This document shows positions 1-9,152 of a DNA stretch of 44,660 nt, one piece after another. The stretch comes from Linderina pennispora (lineage: Eukaryota > Kickxellomycota > Kickxellomycetes > Kickxellales > Kickxellaceae). The DNA lies in the NCBI RefSeq assembly GCF_002104995.1, contig NW_024468318.1, positions 1 to 44,660 on the forward strand, written 5' to 3'. Each line of letters begins with the position of its first letter. The first letter of the stretch is position 1. The notes under the pieces were generated by a model that saw only the letters and a program-made list of their open reading frames with translations, did no database searches and was not told where the DNA came from. The translations under genes and the position numbers were made by a program.

Positions 1-3000
1 CATCCGACGGCTCGTATTCGTAGGTGGTCAGCAGTTTGAGTTCGCCGATGCCATAGTCGGAGCTGCTGTCGGCCAGCGGCGGTATTGGCATGCCACTGAA
101 CTCGGCTGCAGCTGTGGAATGCGGGGCGGCAGCGCCATCATCGGCCGGCTCATCACTGTCGTCGGCAAAATCTTCCGGGTAAATGTCGAACGCCGAGTTG
201 TCGGAGGCTGCAGCCGGCGCAGCCTGGCCAAGCACGTAGCCCCAAATCTCAATGCTGCGCGGGGCGCTGCGCCAGTCAATGGCCACGCTCTTGGCCACAT
301 GCTCCAGCCCAAATCGGCCACATCCACAACCTGGCCCAGGTGCAGGGCCACCTGGCCCGACGGTCCGCGCATCGGCCAGCACTCGCCCACATGCGTGTTC
401 GGATCGATTATAGCCGTGGGCGGCTGCGACGACGTCATGCCGATTGCACGCAGCGCCTTCTGGAACAGCCCGCGTGGCGTTGCCTCGTACGTCTGCGATG
501 TCAGGCTAGGAATGATGCGCGATCCAGCCGAGAACAGCGCAAAGTCCGTCTTGCCCACACGGTCGTTGGCGTACCGGTTCAGCGCGCCTTCAATCATACG
601 AGCCACATTGTCGTACGCTACGTCGCCATCGGTCTCGAGCCATTCGGGCTTGAGCAGCTCCCGCAGCTCCTTCTCCTGCTCGCGGATAGCAGCATCAACC
701 AGCTCACGCACTTCACGCAGGCTCACGCTGCCGCCGCCGCCGCTACTCACGACCCTGCGGCCGCCTGCAGTTGGAAATTTTATCCTCAAGCGCCCTCTTT
801 GCCTGCTCGACCAGCTTCTGCGCCGATGCAGAGACATTGTCCAGCTTCGAGTTGTATTCCTTGAGCTGCTTGTCGTGCGATTTGCTCTGCCGCACCGCCT
901 CGGCCTGCGCACTGGCAATATCCCGCGCGAGCCTTTCCACCTGGCGCTTGATGCTCTGCATTTCCTTGGCAGAGACACCGCTGCCGCCTGCGGCCTTGGA
1001 TGTCTGAGACTGCATGTCGTGCTTCAGCGAAGCATAGCTCCTCTCCAGGTCTGCAATCCGCTTCTTCTCGTCCTGGTGCTCAGACATCAGCTGCTGCTTC
1101 TCGCGCTCGAGCTTCTCCAACGAGTCAAACACATCCTGCTGCTCTTCTTCGCGATGGTCTTCAGCGTATCCAGCAAACTGTACAGGTGCCTCAGTGTCTG
1201 CTCCACATCTGCCAGCCGCTCGGTAATGGCCGAACTGTGTCCGTTGGGATCCACAGGCCTGCTGTCTGTCAGCGGCGGCATTGTGATCGGGCGCTTGCTA
1301 GGCGTAGGTGAACGCATTCCGCCAAATAGACGGCCAGGGGACAGCATATGTGGTAGCGACGGAAGGCTGGAGAGCAACGGCTGGGCGTACTGACTAGCAA
1401 TGATAGAAAACGCAACCATAGCAAGGCCTGTCAGGATCCCGGTCATGGTGCGCGCTGAATCGCGGTACTCGCCGGGGCAATCAGCCGCCACAGCGACAGC
1501 GGCAGCAAGATGGCTTCGCGCGTGCCGCTGTAGATCGTGCCGATGATGATCCTGAATAGCAGCTTGGTGGCAAACGACACGATCAGTATCACCGTCTCCT
1601 TGATCAGATAGTAGACTATAAAGAAGGCAAACGACACGCGCTCGGTCGTAGTCCCTGTCGACCCACCCCAGCTGGCCAGGATGTTGCGGAACAGCCGCTT
1701 CAGCAGCGTTGGGTTGTCGTGGTTAATTCCGTTGCTGCCCAGGTCGTGCAAGTCATTGGACGAATTGCTGACAAAGCTATCGCTGAACGTACGCACCGTG
1801 CGTTGGTCATCTCGCTGCAGGTAGCCGTCCCACCCACGCTGTGCTTTTTTGCCAACACCCAGATACTGTGAGCTGCTAGCAGATCGCTGGCTGTGCGACT
1901 ATTACGGGCAGCATTGAGCTTTGGCCGCGGGTTTGTCGGCGATACTGCTGGGCCATCGCCCACATTTGTGGCTGTTGCTATTGCGCTGCTGCGAGAATCG
2001 CTTTGCTGTAGGTGGAAACGCACCCGGCCGTTAATACGTGCTGTGAATGGTGTAGGGCCGTAGCTGCGTGTGCCCTCGCCGTAGTTGCTAGCAGCACGCT
2101 GTCCGGTATGCGCTTGTGCCAAAAGTCGAGATCCGGGTCATACGCGCCACCGCCAGGCCGTTGTGTACCGTGTGCGCATCGAGAGCCGAGACGCCGTGCC
2201 AGCAGCGCGGTTAGTGCTTTCGTTTGCCAACGGCCGGATGGGTGGAACCGGTCGCCGCCGTACGTGCTGCCGCTGTAGTTGTAGGGTCATTGGACGTTTG
2301 TGTAGCTGGTACGGCCAGTGTCCATGATTCCCTCGTCATCACCGATCCCTCCGTAGGTCGCCGAAGATCGTCCAGTCGGATTGTACGAATAGCCAATGTT
2401 GCCACTCCGGCCAAACGCACCTCCGCCAGCCCTGTGGCCGCCACCCTTGCCAATATCATCATCGCTGATGCTAATGGACCGCAGTTGCTCCGGTCCGCCG
2501 CCATACGTAGGCCTGACCGGGTCATTGTTTCCAAAGTATGCCTTCGTCAAAGAACGACTCGTCGAACCTGGCCCCATGCCCACCGCCGTACGTGTTTGCG
2601 GCCGTCCAGAAAGCTGTTTCCAAATTCACTGGTCATACGCGTCTCGTTGAAGCTGGCCATGTCGGGTTTGCCGGGCGGCAGCGACGGCGATTCTGCAAAC
2701 GGGTCCTGCGACGCGCCGCCCCCAAACGGCGTGAGTCCCGTCCGGTCTTTGGCACGCCTTAACCACGCCGGCTGCTGTCTGTCCTCTGCCGACGCTTGAT
2801 CGCGCCCAAAATCCCATCCTACCGAGCGCTGAGCTGCCCGGCGGTCGCAAGAAATTCTCCTGGTCCTCGAATCGGCTGTAATTTGGTGCGCCCGCAGCCG
2901 ACAGCTTTGATGTAATGTCGCGTACGGGCCGCACACTGCCACGCGCGTGCATCCCTGCAGGCGGCAGCTTCTCGAAGTGCGGGTCGTCGAAGCTCATGCG

Positions 3001-3027
3001 CGGAATCTGTGAAGGTGACATTGGCAT
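1..3027 (-). CDS. SUN-domain (Sad1/UNC-84) inner nuclear membrane protein, frameshifted, C-terminus off the window
   Basis: SUN proteins sit in the inner nuclear membrane and pair with KASH proteins to form the LINC bridge between nucleus and cytoskeleton. Reading leftwards: a Gly/Ser-rich disordered head, hydrophobic segments near 1500-1690 and 1385-1435, a coiled coil at about 780-1135, then the SUN domain below 720. Its hallmarks are FALFSAGSRIIPSLTS, THVGECWPMRG and, in another frame, EHVAKSVAIDWRSAPRSIEIWG-like residues split over 245-320. The final strands (LLTTYEYEPSD) lie at the window start, so roughly the last 50 residues are missing. The reading changes frame by one base near 317, 776, 1147, 1447, 1833 and several times above 2200. 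Each join restores family-like sequence, so I treat it as one gene. The start is taken as ATG 3027-3025 in the frame of the N-terminal segment; ATGs at 3021 and 2997 are alternatives. The domain assignment is firm; exon structure and start are not. Confidence 0.8.
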
Positions 3028-5514
3028 GCCCTGCAAATGCTTCGGCCGCTGCTTAAATTGTGTCCGAAGTAATGGTGGCGCGCGCGAACGCTGTGGCGAT
3101 ATTAACGGAGGTCGAGTTGGCAAAGAAAGGAACCTGCACTCGTGTTTGCTCCCCGGCCTTTTTCTTCTCTGTCGACGAATTGCGCTGCCCTTCTAGCCGC
3201 TGGTAGAAATTTTTTTTGCTGGGTCCGTAGCGGCGTTTGCTGGCTCATAAGAGAAGAGCGACTCGCTAATTAGCCAAAAGAAAGTATTTACAAAACAAAT
3301 CGAACCAAGTAGCCCCTGTCTGCGCGGTTGGTGATTTCAAGCCCAAAGAAAAAACTTTGACGCGTCGTGCACGGAGCGAAGAAAGTGGCACGCTAGGAAA
3401 AGTTAGTAGCAGAAAGGTATACAAAGTCGCGTAAATAGAGGCGAAAAAAGGAATGGCAGAGCCGTAGGCGCGCCGTGTTTTCATCTTCTGGCCCGATCGA
3501 CCAGAGGCGCATAGTTTTTTGTTTACTCTACTGCGAGCTGGCCAGTGAGCCTTGCACGGCTCTTTGATTGTGTGCACAACCACTCTGCAGCTCCTGTCGC
3601 ACATCCTGGGTACACGTATATGGAGAATTCGGCATGAAATTGCATTGACCACCCATGTAGGCTAGCTATCGGTGCTACCAATATAAGGAATCCTGTGGCG
3701 AAGGTATATTCTACCTTTTCTTTGTGGAATATACTCAGCAACTTCGAGCCTTGTTTGGCTAGGGTCGCCCGGAATACCGCGTTCCGAAAATGTGTCCTTT
3801 GCTGTGGGTAGCATACCATATAGAACGGCCAGCTTGGGGAGGGAAAGGCAAGCCTGATACCAAGGTGCACATTGCGTCAAGAGAAGGAATCATCGGGGCA
3901 TAGACAGTGCCCGAGAACAAAACAAGCTGTGCAAGTGCACCATTCCAGTTGTGGAGAGTCTCTATACTGACCAAACCGTCTTCAGCACTGTATATAGGCC
4001 CAACAGACAGCCAACGCAGATGGAGAAGCTGAGAGCGAATATTGACGAGATTGGAGAGGCAAACCAGGAACTGAGCAAAAAGTTTTTCTAATGTGGCCTA
4101 TAGAACAACATCGGGAAGTGGAATTGGTAGACTTGTTGGAGTGCTTGTTTCTGCAGTGGCGAGCTGCAAATGGTTGACTAAAGACATCTTTTGCAATAAA
4201 CTCGGCACATCGTCACATATTTACCTCTTCCACAGTGAAACCTCCCAGCGTAGCAACAGCTGAATGAGAGATTGCGGAAGATATGTGCTCGAGTGCAGGG
4301 AGTCGGACATACAGCAAATAGATTGTCTGCAGACATGGCAGGTAAAAGTCTAACGGCTCGCAGAGAGAAATCTGGGGATTTTTCTTTGAATCCAGCTTCG
4401 GTATATATCTCAAATATGCCACATGAGGGATGTGCCTAAGGAGGTAGTCAGAAGTCTTTGGCGGCCGTGTTTAAATTATCTGTAGTAAGAAGAGTGGTGC
4501 CAAAGTCCTGCTCTATACCAGGTGCGTTGTAAATGAACATAGCCCCTTCAAAGAAACCCACCTACCGGAACCGAACGAGAAAGCCTCCAATATGCTGCCT
4601 AGGGCAGGAAAATCGATGTTGCAGCCGCGAGGCGAGATGGGCAGCTCCCCTGTGATGTAGCTGAATCCCCTATTCACAATATGCGGAGTATTTACTCTCC
4701 ATAAAACTGGGCATGGCGATGACGTAAAAAGGTATATGCCCCTGGATGCGAACTGGTCTGAATCGACCGTGCTTCCGTATTGAAGCTGCTGCTCAGCGGT
4801 GGATTCATGGCATAGCATGACTGCAGTTGTGTAGGGGCTCTCCTATATAGTGCCCTTCCGGTACTGGCATACTTGGTTCAGCCGCAAATATAAAATATAA
4901 CCATCAATATCATTTGGGATGTTCAACCTGATAGTTTGTCTATATATGGCAGCAACACGCTTAAGTATAAATGGCCTCGACGTGGCCCAGGTCGCCATTA
5001 GTGTGAGAAGTGCCAATGATAAGGAGTGGAAAAGAAATGCAGATTCTCTTGACAATAATTGACTACCCACAGCTATCATATGCATGCTAATCCTTGTCAA
5101 CGCAGCCCTGGCCCAACGCCATCTATGGCAGTACTTGTCTCATATCTATCCTGGTCGCATAGTAGGTATATCGGCTCCTCAGCACACACATACACATGTT
5201 TTACATCAGATATCCACTTTGAATAATGTCACTCAATCGACTGCGCCTGATATGCAGCATACATGGGCAGTTGAGAACAGCAGTGCAGCGAAAGAATCGT
5301 TTACCGCCATGAGGATGGCAGTCCATTTATTCACTTTTGGGCTCCCCGTGGGAGAGCCATTACCAGTGCACATTTCTTCGGCAAAGAGCGAAGAGAGCAA
5401 AAAACAGGAGACCGGAGCGGGGCGAGGGGTGTGGTTCGAGATACTAAAATACAAAGGGGCACGGCGGCTGCGCGGCGGTGTCAGCACATAATTTTTCCCA
5501 TCCCGCACTTTTTT
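3028..5514. other. gene-poor spacer, possible decayed gene on the minus strand
   Basis: No intact gene is recognisable. On the minus strand between about 5070 and 3480 several short frames read like ordinary protein but are interrupted by stops and frame changes: 5100-4843, 4818-4513, 4422-4213 and 3974-3520. One piece near 4050-3760 has a leucine-rich-repeat feel, with repeated short hydrophobic strands. These could be an old member of the F-box/LRR-like family seen at 19619-21349, but I cannot align them by eye and the link is weak. The part above 5100 is probably 3' flank of the PRELI gene. Confidence 0.3.
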
Positions 5515-6155
5515 TCACTGTTCCTGCTTATCGGCGATGACACGGGCCCGAATCAGCCCCTTACGGTGAGCCAGATCGAGCACGTACAGCATTCCCTTGC
5601 GGCTTTTGGCGATATTGTCCGAGAATCGCGAGAGACTAAAGTTCTCAATCTTGGAGTTCAGGCCATACCCGATGTTCGACAGGATGCTCGTCTCGTTCTT
5701 GCACAGCGTGCGCGAATTGTCGGCCGGATCGGCACAGAGCGTCTGCTTCTCCTCGACCTTCATCAGGCGTGTGTGCGTGATGTTGCGGGTTTTGGCCACC
5801 ATTCTGTTGCCCTGGGCGTCCACCACGATTTCCTCCAGGATATACGCCTCGTTGCCGCGCATTATGCCCTTGGCCCAGCGTGGCACAGAGTTGGTTTTGC
5901 GGAGCAGCCGCACAATATGGAGCTCGCCGGTTTTTGCGTCAATTCGGTGGTCAATCGTGTCGGCTGTCAGCACATGCGTGGCGAACGGGTTCGGATAGCG
6001 GTTCATGAACGCAAAGGACACTGTTCCCCACGAGTAGCTACAAAAGGGTGGCCGGTGTTAGCAAAACTGTAGCCGCTGGCCAGGAGGAGTGGGATGCTTG
6101 CGCATCGGCCAGACACTTACTCGTAAGCATATTTCTGCTGGTAAAACTTGACCAT
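5515..6155 (-). CDS. PRELI/MSF1-family mitochondrial lipid-transfer protein (Ups-like)
   Basis: PRELI/Ups proteins carry phosphatidic acid or phosphatidylserine across the mitochondrial intermembrane space, usually with Mdm35. Two exons give 185 aa: 6155-6121 and 6037-5515, joined by an 83-nt intron with donor GTAAGT and acceptor TTTTGTAG. Splicing makes an N-terminus reading MVKFYQQKYAYDYSWGTV followed by RYPNPFATHVL, which matches the family signature of an aromatic YSWxxV strand and a YPNPF/Y-HVL motif. The body ends with a predicted long helix region and a basic C-terminus (RKGLIRARVIADKQEQ). Length fits the family (about 170-230 aa). I cannot tell Ups1 from Ups2/Ups3 by eye. It lies downstream of RPA12 on the same strand with 334 bp between the coding parts. 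Confidence 0.88.
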
Positions 6156-6489
6156 GGCTTGTCAGTAGTTGGACGACGACGACAACGGGCGAATTTGGCA
6201 GAGAGACGCTAGAACGCAGAGGGCGTGGAAATTGGGCAGGGAGCAGAAACAAAGTGGGCGAGAGACAGGAGCAAGAGGAAAAAGATAACCGCCCCACAGT
6301 TGGTGGAGGCACACTTTTGCTCGATGATTTCGGCAGCTGGCCGATCTCTAATCGCAAAGGCGGCCGATTTCAGATTACGCTGGTGGGATGACCCCCAGTT
6401 GGGCGCATCCTGGACCCAGGTGCGTGTTTCATCAGCACAGAAGTGGAGATTGTGTATTTCTGAGAGCATAAAAAGGTTTACATGGGTGT

Positions 6490-6879
6490 TTAGTTCTTGA
6501 GCGAGAAGCCATAGCCGCACTTGGTACACTTGTAGAACACGGTCTGGCCTTCATCCGCCGAGCGCATCTGCATGGTGTAGAAGCTCATCTCGTCACTGCC
6601 GCACTCTGGACATGTCTCCTCGACGGTGGCGTCGACACGGTCTGCCGACGCAACGCCCTGCACCAGCGACCGCTTGTTCTTCAGAGCTGACGGGAACGCA
6701 CTGTCCTGGGACCGCGACACAGTCTCGATGCCCTCGAACTTTGTGCCTTGCTGGGCGTCACCGCACGCGTGGCACACAATGTGGTCTTGGTCGCCCGGGT
6801 TGTCGAGCAGGTTGCCGCACGTCGGGCAGAAGATCAGCGATCCGTAGTTGTTCCTCCTGAGCTCGGTCTCCGTCGACAT
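6490..6879 (-). CDS. RPA12: RNA polymerase I subunit Rpa12 (A12.2)
   Basis: This is the small zinc-ribbon subunit of nucleolar RNA polymerase I that supports RNA cleavage and termination. The 129-aa protein (yeast about 125) has an N-terminal ribbon with CPTCG and CHACG near residues 18-40 and a C-terminal TFIIS-type ribbon with CPECGS at about 90 and CTKCGYGF at the end. Between these sits RSADEGQTVFY, the acidic D-E hairpin that enters the active centre and is typical of Rpa12 rather than Rpb9. The middle linker is poorly conserved, as usual. ATG is at 6879-6877. It is divergent from CCT5 across 251 bp that include an A18 tract at 6927-6944. Confidence 0.95.
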   Translation of the reverse strand: MSTETELRRNNYGSLIFCPTCGNLLDNPGDQDHIVCHACGDAQQGTKFEGIETVSRSQDSAFPSALKNKRSLVQGVASADRVDATVEETCPECGSDEMSFYTMQMRSADEGQTVFYKCTKCGYGFSLKN

Positions 6880-7130
6880 TGCTGTATGTTAATTGGGTGG
6901 TAGAAAGGCAGTGGTGGTGTAGAACGAAAAAAAAAAAAAAAAAAGCTGAATTTTTCCTTGCCCGATTTCTAGCGAAAAAAATAATAATTGGTGGTGATCG
7001 GTGATCTGGCTGCTGGCAGGGGCTTGATCTGCATTAGAAGTCAGCCGAAGCTTTCTGGTGTTTGTGTTTTCCTCTTCATTTTACGTTTCCCGCACACCCT
7101 TTTCCAAAGCTAATTCGAATCAGTGTGACG
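6880..7130. promoter_or_regulatory. divergent promoter between RPA12 and CCT5 with A18 tract
   Basis: The spacer between the two start codons holds an uninterrupted run of 18 A (6927-6944), followed by AT-rich sequence near 6975-6990. Poly(dA:dT) tracts commonly exclude nucleosomes at fungal promoters, so a shared bidirectional promoter is likely. No clear TATA box is seen for either gene. The exact tract length may be unreliable if homopolymers are miscalled in this sequence. Confidence 0.45.
6927..6944. repeat. A18 homopolymer
   Basis: Uninterrupted run of A in the RPA12-CCT5 promoter. Confidence 0.85.
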
Positions 7131-8857
7131 ATGAGCGCCATTTACACGACTGACGAGTACGGCAGACCGTTCATTATTGTCCGCGAGCAGGACAAGAAGT
7201 CGCGCAAGACGGGCATTGAGGCGACCAAGGTAAACAGTTGGTTTATTTGCTGGTAGACGCGTGTGTATGTGGGGGTGCCCTCGTTCTGGTTACTGTGTGA
7301 CCTGTATGCTAACAACACGCGCCTGTTCTGTAGTCGCACATCATGGCGGCAAAGACCGTCGCCAACATTGTTCGCACATCGCTCGGACCGCGTGGCCTGG
7401 ACAAGATCCTGATTTCTCCGGACGGCGACATCACTATCTCGAACGACGGAGCCACGATTATGTCGCAGATGGCGGTGGAGAATCAGATTGGCAAGCTCCT
7501 TGTCGAGCTGTCCAAGTCGCAGGACGACGAGATCGGTGACGGAACGACCGGCATTGTGGTTCTGGCCGGCGCGCTGCTGGAGCAGGCTGAGGAGCTGCTG
7601 GACCGCGGCATCCACCCGATTCGCATTTCCGACGGGTTTGAGAAGGCGTGCAAGATTGCGGTTGCACATCTGGACGAGGTGTCGGACGTCATTCCGTGGA
7701 GCAAGGACGACACGTCTGATCTGTTCAAGTGCGCAAAGACTAGCCTAGGCAGCAAGATTGTGAACAAGTGCCATGACCAGTTTGCGCAGATCGCGGTGGA
7801 CGCCATCCTGTCGGTTGCCGATCTGGACCGCAAGGATGTCGATTTCGAGCTGATCAAGATGGAGGGCAAGGTTGGCGGAGAGATGGCCGACACAGCGCTG
7901 GTGCACGGCGTGGTTATCGACAAGGACTTCTCGCACCCGCAGATGCCCAAGGAGATCAAGGACGCCAAGATTGCGATCCTGACGTGCCCGTTCGAGCCGC
8001 CCAAGCCCAAGACCAAGCACAAGCTCGACATCACAACCGTCAAGGAGTTTGAGGAGCTGCAGAAGTTTGAGCGCGAGACATTCGAGAGCATGGTGCAGCG
8101 GGTCAAGGACTGCGGCGCCAACGTGGTTGCGTGCCAGTGGGGATTCGACGACGAGGCCAACTCGCTGCTGCTGCAGCACAAGCTGCCAGCCATCCGCTGG
8201 GTGGGCGGCCTCGAAATCGAGCTGCTGGCTATTGCCACCAACGGCCGGATTGTGCCGCGGTTCGAGGACCTGAGCAGCGCCAAGCTGGGCTCTGCAGGCA
8301 CCATCCGCGAGCTGGCGTTCGGCACGACCAACGAGAACATGATTGTGGTTGAGGACTGCGCCAACTCGAAGGCCGTCACGGTGTTTGTGCGTGGTGGCAA
8401 CAAGATGATTGTCGACGAGGCCAAGCGCTCGCTGCACGACGCCATGTGTGTGGTGCGTAACCTGATCACTGACAACCGCGTCGTGTACGGTGGTGCTGCT
8501 GCTGAGATCAGCTGCTCGATCGCCGTCGAGAAGGCAGCCGACCAGGTGTCGTCGATCGAGCAGTATGCGATGCGCTCGTTTGCGCGCGCGCTGGATGCGA
8601 TCCCGCTGGCGCTGGCCGAGAACAGCGGCCTGCCACCTATCGAGACACTGTCGTATGTCAAGAGCCAGCAGGTCACCGAAGGCAACTCGCGGCTGGGCGT
8701 CGACTGCATGGACACCGGCATCTATGACATGAAGGAGCAGTTTGTCTTCGATCCGCTGATCTCGAAGCGCCAGCAGTTCCTGCTTGCCACGCAGCTGGTC
8801 AAGATGATCCTGAAGATTGACGACGTCATTGTCCACAAGGCCGACGACCAGCAGTAA
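7131..8857 (+). CDS. CCT5: T-complex protein 1 subunit epsilon (chaperonin CCT5)
   Basis: CCT5 is one of eight subunits of the cytosolic TRiC chaperonin, which folds actin, tubulin and WD40 proteins. Two exons, 7131-7229 and 7334-8857, give 540 aa, the usual length. Exon 1 encodes an N-terminus with [18 protein letters not shown], the epsilon-specific start, and the junction reads ATK/SHIMAAK. Group II chaperonin motifs follow: LGPRGLDK near residue 50, NDGATI near 70 and GDGTTG at 101-106 (nucleotide binding and hydrolysis). Long runs near [15 protein letters not shown] and [10 protein letters not shown] are diagnostic for epsilon. The 104-nt intron has donor GTAAAC and acceptor TCTGTAG, phase 0. 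Codon use is strongly GC3-rich, as for a highly expressed gene. Confidence 0.97.
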
Positions 8858-9135
8858 GGCAGACGGTCGAGCCCGATCGTTCAGGCGCTGCGCTGTCCGA
8901 GCAATAATCGGCTGCCTTTTTTTTCCAAAAAGAAATACAAAATCACTCTATTTCCACTGATTAATTGCCATGTCTTCTTGCAACAGGGCCCGGTCGTACA
9001 GGATGCAGAGCGAATGCCTGCCGGCCATCCCAGTGCCTGGAACCGATCTTTTTCTTCCTTCTTCGATCGTGCAGCCCTTCGCTTCCTTTCTGACCTGACT
9101 TTTAATAATTACTACACTTTTTCTGCACCGACATA

Positions 9136-9150
9136 ATGGACCGCTGGTGA
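9136..9150 (+). promoter_or_regulatory. four-codon upstream ORF directly before the MID1 start
   Basis: ATG GAC CGC TGG TGA (MDRW, stop) ends only two bases before the MID1 ATG at 9153. If the transcript begins upstream, this minimal uORF would intercept scanning ribosomes and could lower translation of the channel subunit. The sequence is certain; the regulatory effect is inferred. Confidence 0.35.
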
Positions 9151-9152
9151 AT

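Noticed and set aside
119-1393. 424-codon frame on the plus strand opposite the SUN gene
   Set aside because: It is antisense to a clear SUN domain and coiled coil, with no family-like sequence of its own; GC-rich DNA gives long shadow frames.
4110-4150. tRNA-like stretch (GTGGAATTGGTAGAC)
   Set aside because: It resembles the D-arm of a bacterial tRNA-Leu, but no matching acceptor stem, anticodon arm or TTCGAnTC loop follows.
7483-8836. Long minus-strand frames (412 and 363 codons) opposite CCT5
   Set aside because: They are mirror frames of a highly conserved chaperonin gene, with Ser- or His/Asp-rich translations typical of antisense.
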